From DATILL01 sp035476575 (GTDB taxonomy: Bacteria > Actinomycetota > Actinomycetes > Mycobacteriales > JACQDL01): 53,522 nucleotides of DNA. The stretch lies in the NCBI GenBank assembly GCA_035476575.1, contig DATILL010000087.1:1-53522 (forward strand). The letters are read 5' to 3'. Below, one piece after another: positions 17,105 to 24,507 of the stretch; within the stretch, counting starts at the first letter, position 1, and each line of letters begins with the position of its first letter. A model generated the notes under the pieces. The model ran no database searches and had not been told where the DNA came from. It saw only the letters and a program-made list of their open reading frames with translations. A program made the translations under genes and the position numbers.

Positions 17105-17788
17105 ATGGAGCTACCTGAGTCGCTGCCGGCGCGGCTGTACCTGCTCGCCTGCGACACCCGGAAGGAACGCTTGACCAACCGCTCGATGATCGGGCACGCA
17201 CTGCGCGCGGCGGCGTTGACCGACCTGCTGCTGACCGGGCAGCTTGCCGACAAGCGCGGCAAGGCGGTGGTCGCGGACCGCACGCCGCCGGGCGGCCCGA
17301 TGCCCCGTGATCCGATGCCCCGTGATCCAGTGTCCAGCGATCCGGTGCTGGCAGCGGTGTTGGCGGAGATCCGTGCTGGTAGGCCGCGGTCGTGGAAACG
17401 CTGGGTGCGCACCGGCGCCCGCCCAACCCGGGACGCCGTCCGCGACCAGCTTATGGCTGGTCGATGGATCAGGGTCGAGCAGCACCGGATCCTCGGCCTG
17501 TTCCCCACGGCCCGGATCACGCTCCGGCAGCCCACAGTGGTCAGCAACCTGCACCGCCGGGTCCGCACCATCCTCGTCGGCGCCCAGCCGGCGTCCCGGG
17601 TCGATCCTCGGGACGCCGCCCTGGTGGCGCTGGCCGCGGCCGGCGAGCTGCGCACCGTGCTCACCCGCGCCCAGCGGCGCGAGCACAAGCGGCGGATCAG
17701 CCAGCTCACCGAGGCCAGCGGCCCAGCGGTCGCCGCCCTGCGCAAGGTCGTGCAGGAGCTCGCCGCCTCCGCCGTTGGCGCCGGCTAA
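17105..17788 (+). CDS. GOLPH3/VPS74-family (GPP34) protein
   Basis: A 227-residue bacterial GOLPH3-like protein. The family layout is visible: LPARLYLLACDTRKERLTNRS at the N-terminus, ALRAAALTDLLLTGQLADK, a variable loop, then LRKVVQEL-type helices at the end. Eukaryotic members bind phosphoinositides at the Golgi; bacterial members are of uncertain role and are common in actinomycetes. The loop near residues 66-80 contains MPRDP-MPRDP-VSSDP, from a short DNA duplication at about 17299-17328. Start ATG 17105 follows GGGAGGACG at 17092-17100. With the SPFH and ribbon-helix-helix genes it forms a probable membrane-associated operon. Confidence 0.85.
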   Translation: MELPESLPARLYLLACDTRKERLTNRSMIGHALRAAALTDLLLTGQLADKRGKAVVADRTPPGGPMPRDPMPRDPVSSDPVLAAVLAEIRAGRPRSWKRWVRTGARPTRDAVRDQLMAGRWIRVEQHRILGLFPTARITLRQPTVVSNLHRRVRTILVGAQPASRVDPRDAALVALAAAGELRTVLTRAQRREHKRRISQLTEASGPAVAALRKVVQELAASAVGAG

Positions 17789-17789
17789 G

Positions 17790-18080
17790 CTCGGCTCAGC
17801 CGTCGTCGTAGGGTTCGGGTGCCGTCGGCGGCGAGTTCGCGGGTCATCGTGGCGTGATCGGGCCGTGCCTGGCGAGCTCGCCGGGCTTGTCGTCCCGCCC
17901 GGCCAGGGTGTCCAGGCGCTGGTAGATGGCGGTGGCGTCGGGTGCGGTGATGGTGGCGGTGAGCTGGGCCAGCCGCGTGAGCCAGCGCCTGGGCGAAGAC
18001 GACCCGGTTGCCGGCGGTGTTGCGGGTGATGCCCAGCTCCAGCGCGACCTCCTCCACGGCGAGCTCCGCCAGCGGGGACA
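17790..18080 (-). pseudogene. Remnant of a DUF222 / 13E12-repeat HNH protein
   Basis: Two adjoining frames on this strand carry pieces of a DUF222 protein: LAELAVEEVALELGITRNTAGNRV in one, and RLAQLTATITAPDATAIYQRLDTLAG in the other. In intact members these blocks are about 100 residues apart; here they are nearly joined, so an internal deletion and a frameshift have occurred, and the C-terminal HNH part is absent. These genes are repetitive and mobile-like in actinomycetes. Confident that it is a fragment, less so about exact limits. Confidence 0.65.
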
Positions 18081-18093
18081 ACCGGCGATCATT

Positions 18094-18135
18094 GAGTTAT
18101 CGGGGTCAACAGGGATCAACTAACCCCAATAACTC
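18094..18135. repeat. AT-rich imperfect hairpin
   Basis: GAGTTATCGGGGT (18094-18106) and ACCCCAATAACTC (18123-18135) form a 13-bp stem with one mismatch and a 16-nt loop; flanking GATCA-type bases extend the symmetry loosely. It sits at the edge of the DUF222 remnant and stands out as AT-rich. Confidence 0.65.
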
Positions 18136-18651
18136 GGTGATCATCGGAAACGGGCCAAACCCATCTGTGTCGCCGATCGGGTCCATGTCCGGCGTCGCCC
18201 CGCTTGCCGCCCGGCGCACCACCAAGTACGCAGTCCCGTCCCGCACGATCCACCCTGGCACGTCGCCGCGGCGATGCGGAAGATGAACGCGCTCACCCGG
18301 TTCCAGGCCGGCCGCTCACCCGGTTCCAGGCTGGCCGCTCACCCGGCTCCAGGCTGGCCGCTCACCCGGCTCCAAGCCGGCGTCGAGGTCGCCAACCGCC
18401 GGTCGGTCGCCTGACCACAGGACACCACGACGTGCTCCGTGAGGAGCGGCTGGAGGTTCTAGCCGAGCGCGGCATTGACACTACGCGGACCAGCGGGAAG
18501 CCTGTCGCTGGTCCGGTACGCGGTGGCCGCCCGGCCGCCGGACCGCCGCGACGGAGCAACACCGCACCCCGTACCCAGGTAAGAGTCGGCCGAGAGAGAA
18601 CTGCCGTTCCCCCGCGGCGCACCATCCGACCCAGATTCCCGGGAGGAAACC
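18136..18651. other. Non-coding stretch with 23-bp tandem repeats
   Basis: No convincing gene in about 515 bp. A weak minus-strand open frame (about 18118-18270) ends in GLVDPC but has no recognised homology. Four 23-bp repeats occupy 18290-18381. The last 200 bp before 18652 should hold the carbonic anhydrase promoter, but I could not pick a clear -10/-35 pair. Confidence 0.5.
18290..18381. repeat. Four tandem 23-bp repeats
   Basis: Units start at 18290, 18313, 18336 and 18359, each beginning CGCTCACCCGG and ending GGCTGGC or GGCCGGC, with one to three differences between copies. There is no spacer, so this is a minisatellite rather than a CRISPR array. Confidence 0.9.
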
Positions 18652-19140
18652 ATGTCCGTCACCGATGAGTACCTGGCGAACAACGCCGCGTACGCGGAGA
18701 GCTTCGCCGGCCCGCTCCCGATGCCGCCGTCCAAGCACCTCGCTGTGGTCGCCTGCATGGACGCCCGGCTCAACGTCTACGCGATCCTGGGCCTCAGAGA
18801 GGGCGAGGCCCACGTCATCCGCAACGCCGGCGGCGTGATCACCGACGACGAGATCCGGTCGCTGGCCATCAGCCAGCGACTGCTGGGCACCACGGAGATC
18901 CTGCTCATCCACCACACGGACTGCGGGATGCTCACCTTCACCGACGACGAGTTCAAGCGCTCGATCCAGGACGAGACCGGGATCAAGCCGGAGTGGGCTG
19001 TCGAGGCGTTCCCCGACCTCGAGGAGGACGTCCGGCAGTCCATCGCGCGGATCAAGGCCAGCCCGTTCATCGTGCACAAGGACGCCATCCGGGGCTTTGT
19101 CTTCGACGTCGCCAAGGGCGTGCTGAACGAGGTCACCTGA
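18652..19140 (+). CDS. Beta-class carbonic anhydrase
   Basis: A 162-residue small beta-carbonic anhydrase that interconverts CO2 and bicarbonate. Zinc ligands are visible: Cys35 in VVACMDARLN with the paired Asp37-Arg39, then His88 and Cys91 in LIHHTDCGML. The stretch HVIRNAGGVITDD is also typical. The length and the compact C-terminus resemble the short mycobacterial type (Rv1284-like). A clear ribosome site GGGAGGAAA precedes ATG 18652. It stands alone and ends in a series of hairpins shared with the convergent gene. No missing key residues. Confidence 0.95.
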   Translation: MSVTDEYLANNAAYAESFAGPLPMPPSKHLAVVACMDARLNVYAILGLREGEAHVIRNAGGVITDDEIRSLAISQRLLGTTEILLIHHTDCGMLTFTDDEFKRSIQDETGIKPEWAVEAFPDLEEDVRQSIARIKASPFIVHKDAIRGFVFDVAKGVLNEVT

Positions 19141-19156
19141 CCGCCCGTCCCGTTGT

Positions 19157-19290
19157 GGTCACCACTCGGCCTTGTGGTGACCTCACGGGGCCTGCGGACC
19201 CCAAGAGGTCACCACCCGGCGTTGAGGTGACCACACGGGCCTGCGGACCCCAAGAGGTCACCACTTGGCGTTGAGGTCACCTCACGGCGA
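19157..19290. terminator. Hairpin-rich 50-bp repeats between convergent genes
   Basis: GGTCACCAC (19157-19165) and GTGGTGACC (19174-19182) make a perfect 9-bp stem with an 8-nt loop. The following sequence repeats a unit of about 50 bp twice (with CCTGCGGACCCCAAGAGGTC in each copy), giving further GGTCACC/GGTGACC pairs. Placed between two convergent genes, it should terminate both. Confidence 0.7.
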
Positions 19291-19307
19291 TGTGGTCGGC
19301 TCCGGGC

Positions 19308-19937
19308 TCAGACGCCGTTGCGCAGGTCGGTGAGGAGCTGCCGCCAGAGCGGGTCGGCGCCCGGGTTGTTGTCCAGGAACGCGGTGAGCGCCGCGACCAG
19401 GGAGTCGCGCTCGGCCTGGGAGAGCGGCCGGAACGGTCCGGGCGGCAGCGGGATCGCGCGCTGGCTGAAGGTGATCGCGCAGCCGGAGTCGTGAATCGTG
19501 CCGACGGTGTCGATGCCGATCCCGAGGTGTGCGACGATCGCTCCCGCGGCGTCCCGGCCGATGTCGGCGAACCGGGCCCGCTCGAACAGGTTGCTGGCCC
19601 CGCCCCCGACCTTGTCGGTCAGCACCTCGACGAAGGCGCGCAGCGCGGCGAGGTCCAGGTTGGGGTCGGGCTGCGGCTCGTCAAGCTGGTCCTGCAGTGC
19701 GTCCAGCAGGGCGGCGAGCTCCTGCGGGCCGAGAATCCGCAGGATCAGCGGTACGACGACGCCGGGCCGGGCCGCCTGCAGTCCGAGGGTGAAGATCCCG
19801 TCACTGAAGTCGATGATCTGGATGGTGTCCGGGCCTGGCCGCCCGGTGACCCGCATGCTCCGGACCTCGGCCTGCGCAGCCTGGAAGCTGGCAAGATCGG
19901 TCGCTGGAACATTGGTCGCGACTGCGCTGTCGGTCAT
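19308..19937 (-). CDS. Uncharacterised protein
   Basis: A 209-residue acidic, soluble-looking protein that I do not recognise. It has no signal peptide or membrane segment; visible stretches are ARPGVVVPLILRILGPQELAALLDALQDQLDEP, LAALRAFVEVLTDKVGGG and a C-terminal LSQAERDSLVAALTAFLDNNPGADPLWRQLL. ATG 19937 is favoured over upstream in-frame starts because AAGGAAAC precedes it. It is convergent with the carbonic anhydrase gene and shares its terminator region. Coding bias supports a real gene. Confidence 0.65.
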   Translation of the reverse strand: MTDSAVATNVPATDLASFQAAQAEVRSMRVTGRPGPDTIQIIDFSDGIFTLGLQAARPGVVVPLILRILGPQELAALLDALQDQLDEPQPDPNLDLAALRAFVEVLTDKVGGGASNLFERARFADIGRDAAGAIVAHLGIGIDTVGTIHDSGCAITFSQRAIPLPPGPFRPLSQAERDSLVAALTAFLDNNPGADPLWRQLLTDLRNGV

Positions 19938-20540
19938 GTTGAGAGTTTCCTTCCCATTCCTGGGCATCTTTCCTACGTTGACATTTCGGACGATGTCGCC
20001 CGGATCGATGTCACTCGGCTCGGCACGCTGGCGGCCGGGGACCGCGCCGACCGGTCGGCCAGCGGGTGGGCAACGTCTCGTCGTCGATGAGCCGTGCGGC
20101 GAAGCCGGCGACCGGCCTGCCATTCAAAGTCATCATTTCGTCTCCCGAGCGGAGTATTGGCCTCGATGGACTGAGCCGATGGCAGCACCTGCAGATACCT
20201 CTGCCGCGAAAGTCCGTCGCAAAAAGCTAGGCGCCGGCCGGCCGTGCCTCATTGCGTTATTTCGGTCGTGCGGCCACTGCCTGGACGGCGCCCAACCGGC
20301 CGGGTGGGCGCGGGATCAGCGGATGGAGACCGAGCCGACCGAGGAGCAGCGGCTCGCTGCCCGCTCCTGGCTGGCCCACCTGACCATGGCTCCGCCTCCA
20401 CGACCCCCAAGCCGGCCCCGGCGGGAGGCGCGTCTAGAACGTGGCGGACCTGCCAAAGGTTCGCCTGACCGGCCGTTTCGGACAGACCGGGCACCTGTAA
20501 CAATGCCACAAAACACCACAGGAACATTCCTGGAGACGGA
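19938..20540. other. Divergent intergenic region, about 600 bp
   Basis: No supported gene. Open frames here lack ribosome sites and recognisable content. TAACAAT at about 20497-20503 is a possible -10 for the rightward gene at 20541. The stretch from 20321 (an in-frame ATG, reading METEPTEEQRLAARSWLAHL) has coding-like bias for a few dozen codons and could be a decayed small gene. Confidence 0.4.
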
Positions 20541-22216
20541 ATGGCAACGAAGTGGACGATCCTGAAGGCGGACCAAGGCGAGTACGTGCGGGTGGCGGAG
20601 GAGGAGCCGGAGGCACCGCTGGTGACCAGAGAGTCCGCCGTCACACACGGCTGGGACCGGTTCACCAAGGTCACCAACGCTGACGGCACCCTGTCGCTGA
20701 AGACCGCCACCGGCACGTACCTCAGCGCGCTGGGCGGCGGCGGCAGCCTGGTGGTGGCCACCGCGGACACTGTCAGCGCGAACGAGAAGTTCACCCCGGT
20801 CTGGTCCGGCGCGACGGTTCAGCTCAAGGCCCCCAACGGGCGGTACGTGTCGGCGCAGGGTGGTGCCGGCGACGTGATCGACGCCATCCGGACGGAGGGC
20901 TCCACCTGGGAGACCTTCACCGTCACCGACAACGCCGACGGCACCGTGTCGCTGGCCACCTACGGCGGGCAGCGGGTCCGGGCGGAGCGCGGCGGCGCCC
21001 GGGTTGTGGCCAACTCCGACGAGCTGCGTGACCAGCAGACGTTCGCGGTCGAGCCGGCCGGGGCGACCTCCGTCCACCTGTGGGTCGACAACCGGCGCGA
21101 CCCGCGCTACGTGTGCGCCGACCAGAACATCAAGAACCAGATCTTGGCCAACCGGCAGTCCGCGTTCGGCTGGGAGACTTTCGGCAGCGGCAGCCCCGTG
21201 GCCGGCCAGCTCAACCTGCGAGCGTCGGACGGCCAGTACGTCTGCGCCGACTACGACAAGGGCGGCCTGCTCTACGCCAACCGGGGCTCCGTCGGGCCGT
21301 GGGAGACGTTTACCCAGCTCGCCGGGTACGAACGCCCGCGGCCGCGCACGCTGCTCGTCTACTACAACTACCCGAGCCTGATCAACAACGCGGCGGGCGA
21401 CGTGGGCAAGGCGGCCGGCCAGTTCGCCTACTACGGGTACGTCGTCCTCGGTGCTGGGCTGGAGAAGCCGGGTGGCGACCACGACAAGACGGCCAGCATC
21501 GTCGCCAAGACCCACGATCTTAGCCAGGGCATGACCCAGTTCTTCGGCTATGTCCCGCTTGGCCCGGCCGGCCCCGGCCTGCCGCGGTACACGATGGACC
21601 AGATCCGCGCCCGGGTGGCCGCCTGGAAATGGATGGGCGTGGACGGAATCTTCTTCGACACCTTTGGCTTCGAGTTCGGCAACACCCGACAGCGGCAGAA
21701 CCTCGCGGTGGACGCCGTACACACCGCCGGCCTGACCGTGGTCGCTAACGCCTGGAACCCCGACGATGTCTTCGACGGCGCCTTGGGCGACGTACACCTC
21801 GACCATCGGACTTCTACTTCTCGGAGAGCTACCAGTTCCAGTACCACGAGAAAGAGAAGGTCAGCAGGTACCAGGACGCCACCGAGTGGCACAACAAGGC
21901 CGAGAAGGTGCGGACCTACCAGGACAAGCACCAGTTCCGGGTCCTGTCGACGACCTCGACCGGACTTGGCTACGACGCTGCCGCATTCCGGTACGCCTGG
22001 TACTCCGCCCTGCTCTATGGGCACGAGGCCATCGGCTGGGGCGAACCCAGCTACAACGGGTCGAACCCCACCGCCGACTACCGTTCCCGGCCCGACCTGA
22101 CCCCGAAGGCGTTTACGGACACCGCCGTAAGCGCAAATGGCACGAAGTACCAGCGGACGACCGACGCCGGAACGATCTGGGTCGACACCAGTAACCACAG
22201 CGTCGGGAAGTCGTAG
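20541..22216 (+). pseudogene. Fascin-like beta-trefoil plus glycoside-hydrolase-like protein, frameshifted
   Basis: The intact product would be about 558 residues with no signal peptide. Residues about 5-170 and 175-265 hold repeated fascin-like beta-trefoil units (GTYLSALGGGG, NGRYVSAQGGAG, GQRVRAERGGA, GQYVCADYDKGG), which often bind carbohydrate. From about 273 there is a TIM-barrel-like part, LLVYYNYPSLIN, then WMGVDGIFFDTFGFEF and TVVANAWNPDDVF, resembling spherulin-4 or GH114-type putative glycosidases. One base is missing near 21804-21806: downstream the plus frame continues as SDFYFSESYQFQYHEKEKVS to the TAG at 22214-22216. ATG 20541 follows GGAGACGGA. Family of the C-terminal part is tentative. 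Confidence 0.72.
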
Positions 22217-22365
22217 TTCCAGGAGGCCGGAGCGGCTCGGGTCGTGGACCTGACGGCGCACCCGTGCAGCCTGGCCGCAACCGGCCTGGACCTGGGCCCG
22301 CACCCAGGCCGGCGTGGAATCGAGGACGCAGGTTCCTCACTCACCGCAGTTGGGAGATGAGCCCC

Positions 22366-22641
22366 ATGTCCGGATCGGCCCTGACCCTCTCGGTCACGCC
22401 CTCCCTGTCCCTGACGGTGGCCCGCGCCGAGGCCCTCGCCGTCTCCCCGGTCTGCCGTGCCGACCACCTGGACCGCGCCGCGGCCGACGCGGCGATCCGT
22501 GCCAGCGTGCGCGCGCACGGCGGCACCCGGGGCTGCGCCGCCGCGCTGGCCCAGGCCTTCGGCGACCATCCGGAGACGGCCGGGCCCCGGATGCGGTGGG
22601 CCCGGCACACCGTCGAGTCCCTGTACGGGCTGGCTCGCTGA
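22366..22641 (+). CDS. Small uncharacterised protein
   Basis: A 91-residue protein with a Ser/Thr/Leu-rich start and a helical, Ala/Arg-rich body (ADHLDRAAADAAIRASVRAH, then FGDHPETAGPRMRWARHTVESLYGL). I do not recognise it. GGGAG at 22352-22356 is spaced 9 nt from ATG 22366, which is why this start is preferred over ATG 22357. Codon bias is strongly actinobacterial. It follows the fascin-like gene by 150 bp. Confidence 0.5.
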   Translation: MSGSALTLSVTPSLSLTVARAEALAVSPVCRADHLDRAAADAAIRASVRAHGGTRGCAAALAQAFGDHPETAGPRMRWARHTVESLYGLAR

Positions 22642-22861
22642 CCGGCCCTAGCCCGGTCCGAACCGGCCTGCTCCGGACCGCCCGGTCCACGCATTTCCAC
22701 CCCCAAAGGTTCGTGCGCAACATCCGAACCCGCGCCGACGCGCACGTCTGGCGCCTTCGGTCCGCCTGGCGGATATCCGGTGCCGCCGACTGCCGGCGAG
22801 GTGACTGAGCCCCTGCACGAGATGTTCAGCCAGGTGGCCGGCGTCGAGTTGTCCGCCTAGG

Positions 22862-23391
22862 ACGCTCCCGAGCGGCGGCGCGGTGAGCGTCGGTGGGGGC
22901 CGGCGCTGTGGTTGAGGATCCGGGGGTTGGCGAAGTCCCGGTTGTCGATGATGAGGTCCGCGAGGAACCTGGGGTTGACCTCGGTGAGATAGATCAGTTC
23001 GGCGGCGTGGTAGCGGTCGCGATGCAGGCGAGTGGCCTCCCGCGGGCACTCCATGCCCGTATCCCGGGCGATGCCGCGGGCCAGGGCGAGCTCCGGTCCA
23101 CCTCCAGCCAGGTCCGGTAGTCCCACAGGTCGTTGTACTCGGGGCGGAACGCGAAGACCGGGAGGCTTATGCAGAACTCCACCCGGACCTGACAGCGCAG
23201 TCCGCTGACCTGCAAGTATACAGTTGATGATCTTGTACTGAAAGGAGTTCTGCATAAGCCTCCGGGTCGACGATCAGCACGGCGTCGGGCGACCCGTAGA
23301 AGGTCTTGTCCCGGTGGTCCTCGCCCGTCAACGGGTCGCGTGCGCACAGCAGCGGCTGCCGCCACGTCGACACCGACTCCAAACCCCGCAC
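22862..23391 (-). pseudogene. Uridine-kinase-like gene remnant
   Basis: Three frames on this strand together give a nucleoside-kinase-like C-terminal half: GSPDAVLIVDPEAYAEL (from 23391), then PVFAFRPEYNDLWDYRTWLEVD, then ELALARGIARDTG, RDRYHAAELIYL and PRFLADLIIDNRDFANPRIL. The P-loop half is absent. A frameshift lies near 23100, and a palindromic insertion at 23161-23263 breaks the middle. The remaining 190 bp up to the methyltransferase gene hold nothing recognisable. Confidence 0.7.
23161..23263. repeat. Perfect 20-bp inverted repeat within the uridine-kinase remnant
   Basis: GGAGGCTTATGCAGAACTCC (23161-23180) and its exact reverse complement (23244-23263) flank 63 bp that include AT-rich sequence. 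One arm is the native codons for DPEAYAEL; the other is an inverted copy. It resembles a template-switch inversion or a very small MITE-like insertion; no transposase is present. Confidence 0.92.
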
Positions 23392-23583
23392 CCCGCGACT
23401 GTACGCACGATCAGCCCACGCCTCCCACTAGAGCCTGACCCGCGCGAACACGCCGACACCCCCGGCAGTAACCGGCCCGAACAAGGGGTCGTTTAAGGGG
23501 TAGACGTCATCGGCCAGCGGCTCCGCCGCCAGCACCGATCGGACCAACGCGGCCCACCGTCTCGGCGGTTTGGGACTGGCACT

Positions 23584-24390
23584 TTAGAGTTTGCGGCCGA
23601 CCCCGACGAGCGCCATGTAGTTCTCCGGGTGCTCGGGTAGGTCGTCGGGGGAGTCGGGCCGCCATTGCGGGATGTAGACAAGGCCCGGCTCGATCAGCTC
23701 GAAACCGTCGAACAACCGTAGGATCTCCGCCCGGTGGCGGGGCCACGCGGAGGCGCTGACGCGGTCGTAGAGCTTGGTCATTGCGGCGCTCTGCACCGGT
23801 CGGTCGTCGTTGGTCCCGTGGCACAGGGTCAGGTAGCTGCCTGGTGCCACGGTGTCGCGCAGCCGCGCCACGATGCCTGCGGGGTCGTCGTCGTCCGGGA
23901 CGAAGTGCAGGATCGCGACGAGCAGGATCGCGACTGGCTGGGTCAGATCGAGCAGCCCGCGCAGGTCGGGATGACGGAGGATCTCCTCCGGCTGGCGAAG
24001 GTCGGCCTGGATGGCGGCCGCCTGGTCGTTGCCAGCCAGGATCGCCTTGCCGTGCCCGATCGCGACCGGGTCGTTGTCGACGTAGACAACCCGGGCGTCG
24101 GGCGCCAGCCGCTGGGCGACCTCGTGAACGTTGCCCGCGGTGGGAATTCCGGAGCCGATGTCGACAAACTGCCTAATCCCCGTGTCGATGAGGAATCGCA
24201 CGGCGCGGCCCAAAAATGCTCGGTTGGCGCGCGCGAGCTCACGGACGTGCGGGTTGATGGCCTCCAGTGCGCGCGCCACGTCCCGGTCGACGGCGAAGTT
24301 GTGGGTGCCGCCGAGCAGTGCGTCATACACACGGGCCGCGGTCGCCCGGTCTGGGTCGACTCCGGCCGGGGACCAGCCTGGATTCGTCAT
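23584..24390 (-). CDS. SAM-dependent methyltransferase, DUF574 type (Methyltransf_19)
   Basis: A 268-residue protein of the actinobacterial DUF574 methyltransferase family. It opens with the typical ATAARVYDALLGGTHNFAVDRD, has the SAM-binding strand-loop QFVDIGSGIPTAGNVHEVAQ (about 90-109), VVYVDNDPVAIGHGKA with the acidic residue for ribose, and LLVAILHFVPDDDDPAGIV. Substrates of this family are not established. The ATG at 24390 is preceded by GGGAGG; a much longer open frame upstream is only the shadow of the opposite gene. It is divergent from the PAS-GAF-SpoIIE gene, and an inverted repeat in the gap overlaps its ribosome site. Confidence 0.9.
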   Translation of the reverse strand: MTNPGWSPAGVDPDRATAARVYDALLGGTHNFAVDRDVARALEAINPHVRELARANRAFLGRAVRFLIDTGIRQFVDIGSGIPTAGNVHEVAQRLAPDARVVYVDNDPVAIGHGKAILAGNDQAAAIQADLRQPEEILRHPDLRGLLDLTQPVAILLVAILHFVPDDDDPAGIVARLRDTVAPGSYLTLCHGTNDDRPVQSAAMTKLYDRVSASAWPRHRAEILRLFDGFELIEPGLVYIPQWRPDSPDDLPEHPENYMALVGVGRKL

Positions 24391-24393
24391 AAC

Positions 24394-24443
24394 GTATCCT
24401 CCCGCATTGTCCCGTACGCTGCGCCGTTGGGAGGATACCAACG
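24394..24443. promoter_or_regulatory. Inverted repeats in the divergent promoter region
   Basis: GTATCCTCCC (24394-24403) and GGGAGGATAC (24429-24438) are exact inverted copies 25 bp apart, the first covering the methyltransferase ribosome site. The right copy is nested in a hairpin CGTTGG-GAGGATA-CCAACG (24425-24443). A common operator for both genes, or an RNA structure hiding the ribosome site, would fit. Confidence 0.55.
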
Positions 24444-24507
24444 CGCATGAGTGAGCTCGCCTGGCAAATGGTAGCGTTCTCACGATCGTCGGCGCGGGGA
24501 GTCGCAG

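Noticed and set aside
18290..18381. Possible CRISPR array of 23-bp repeats
   Set aside because: Repeats are directly adjacent with no spacers and no cas genes nearby.
18420..18651. Riboswitch or attenuator ahead of the carbonic anhydrase gene
   Set aside because: No conserved riboswitch core was recognised; the GC-rich stems there are unremarkable for this base composition.
23161..23263. Insertion sequence in the uridine-kinase remnant
   Set aside because: The element is only about 100 bp with no transposase and no visible target-site duplication.
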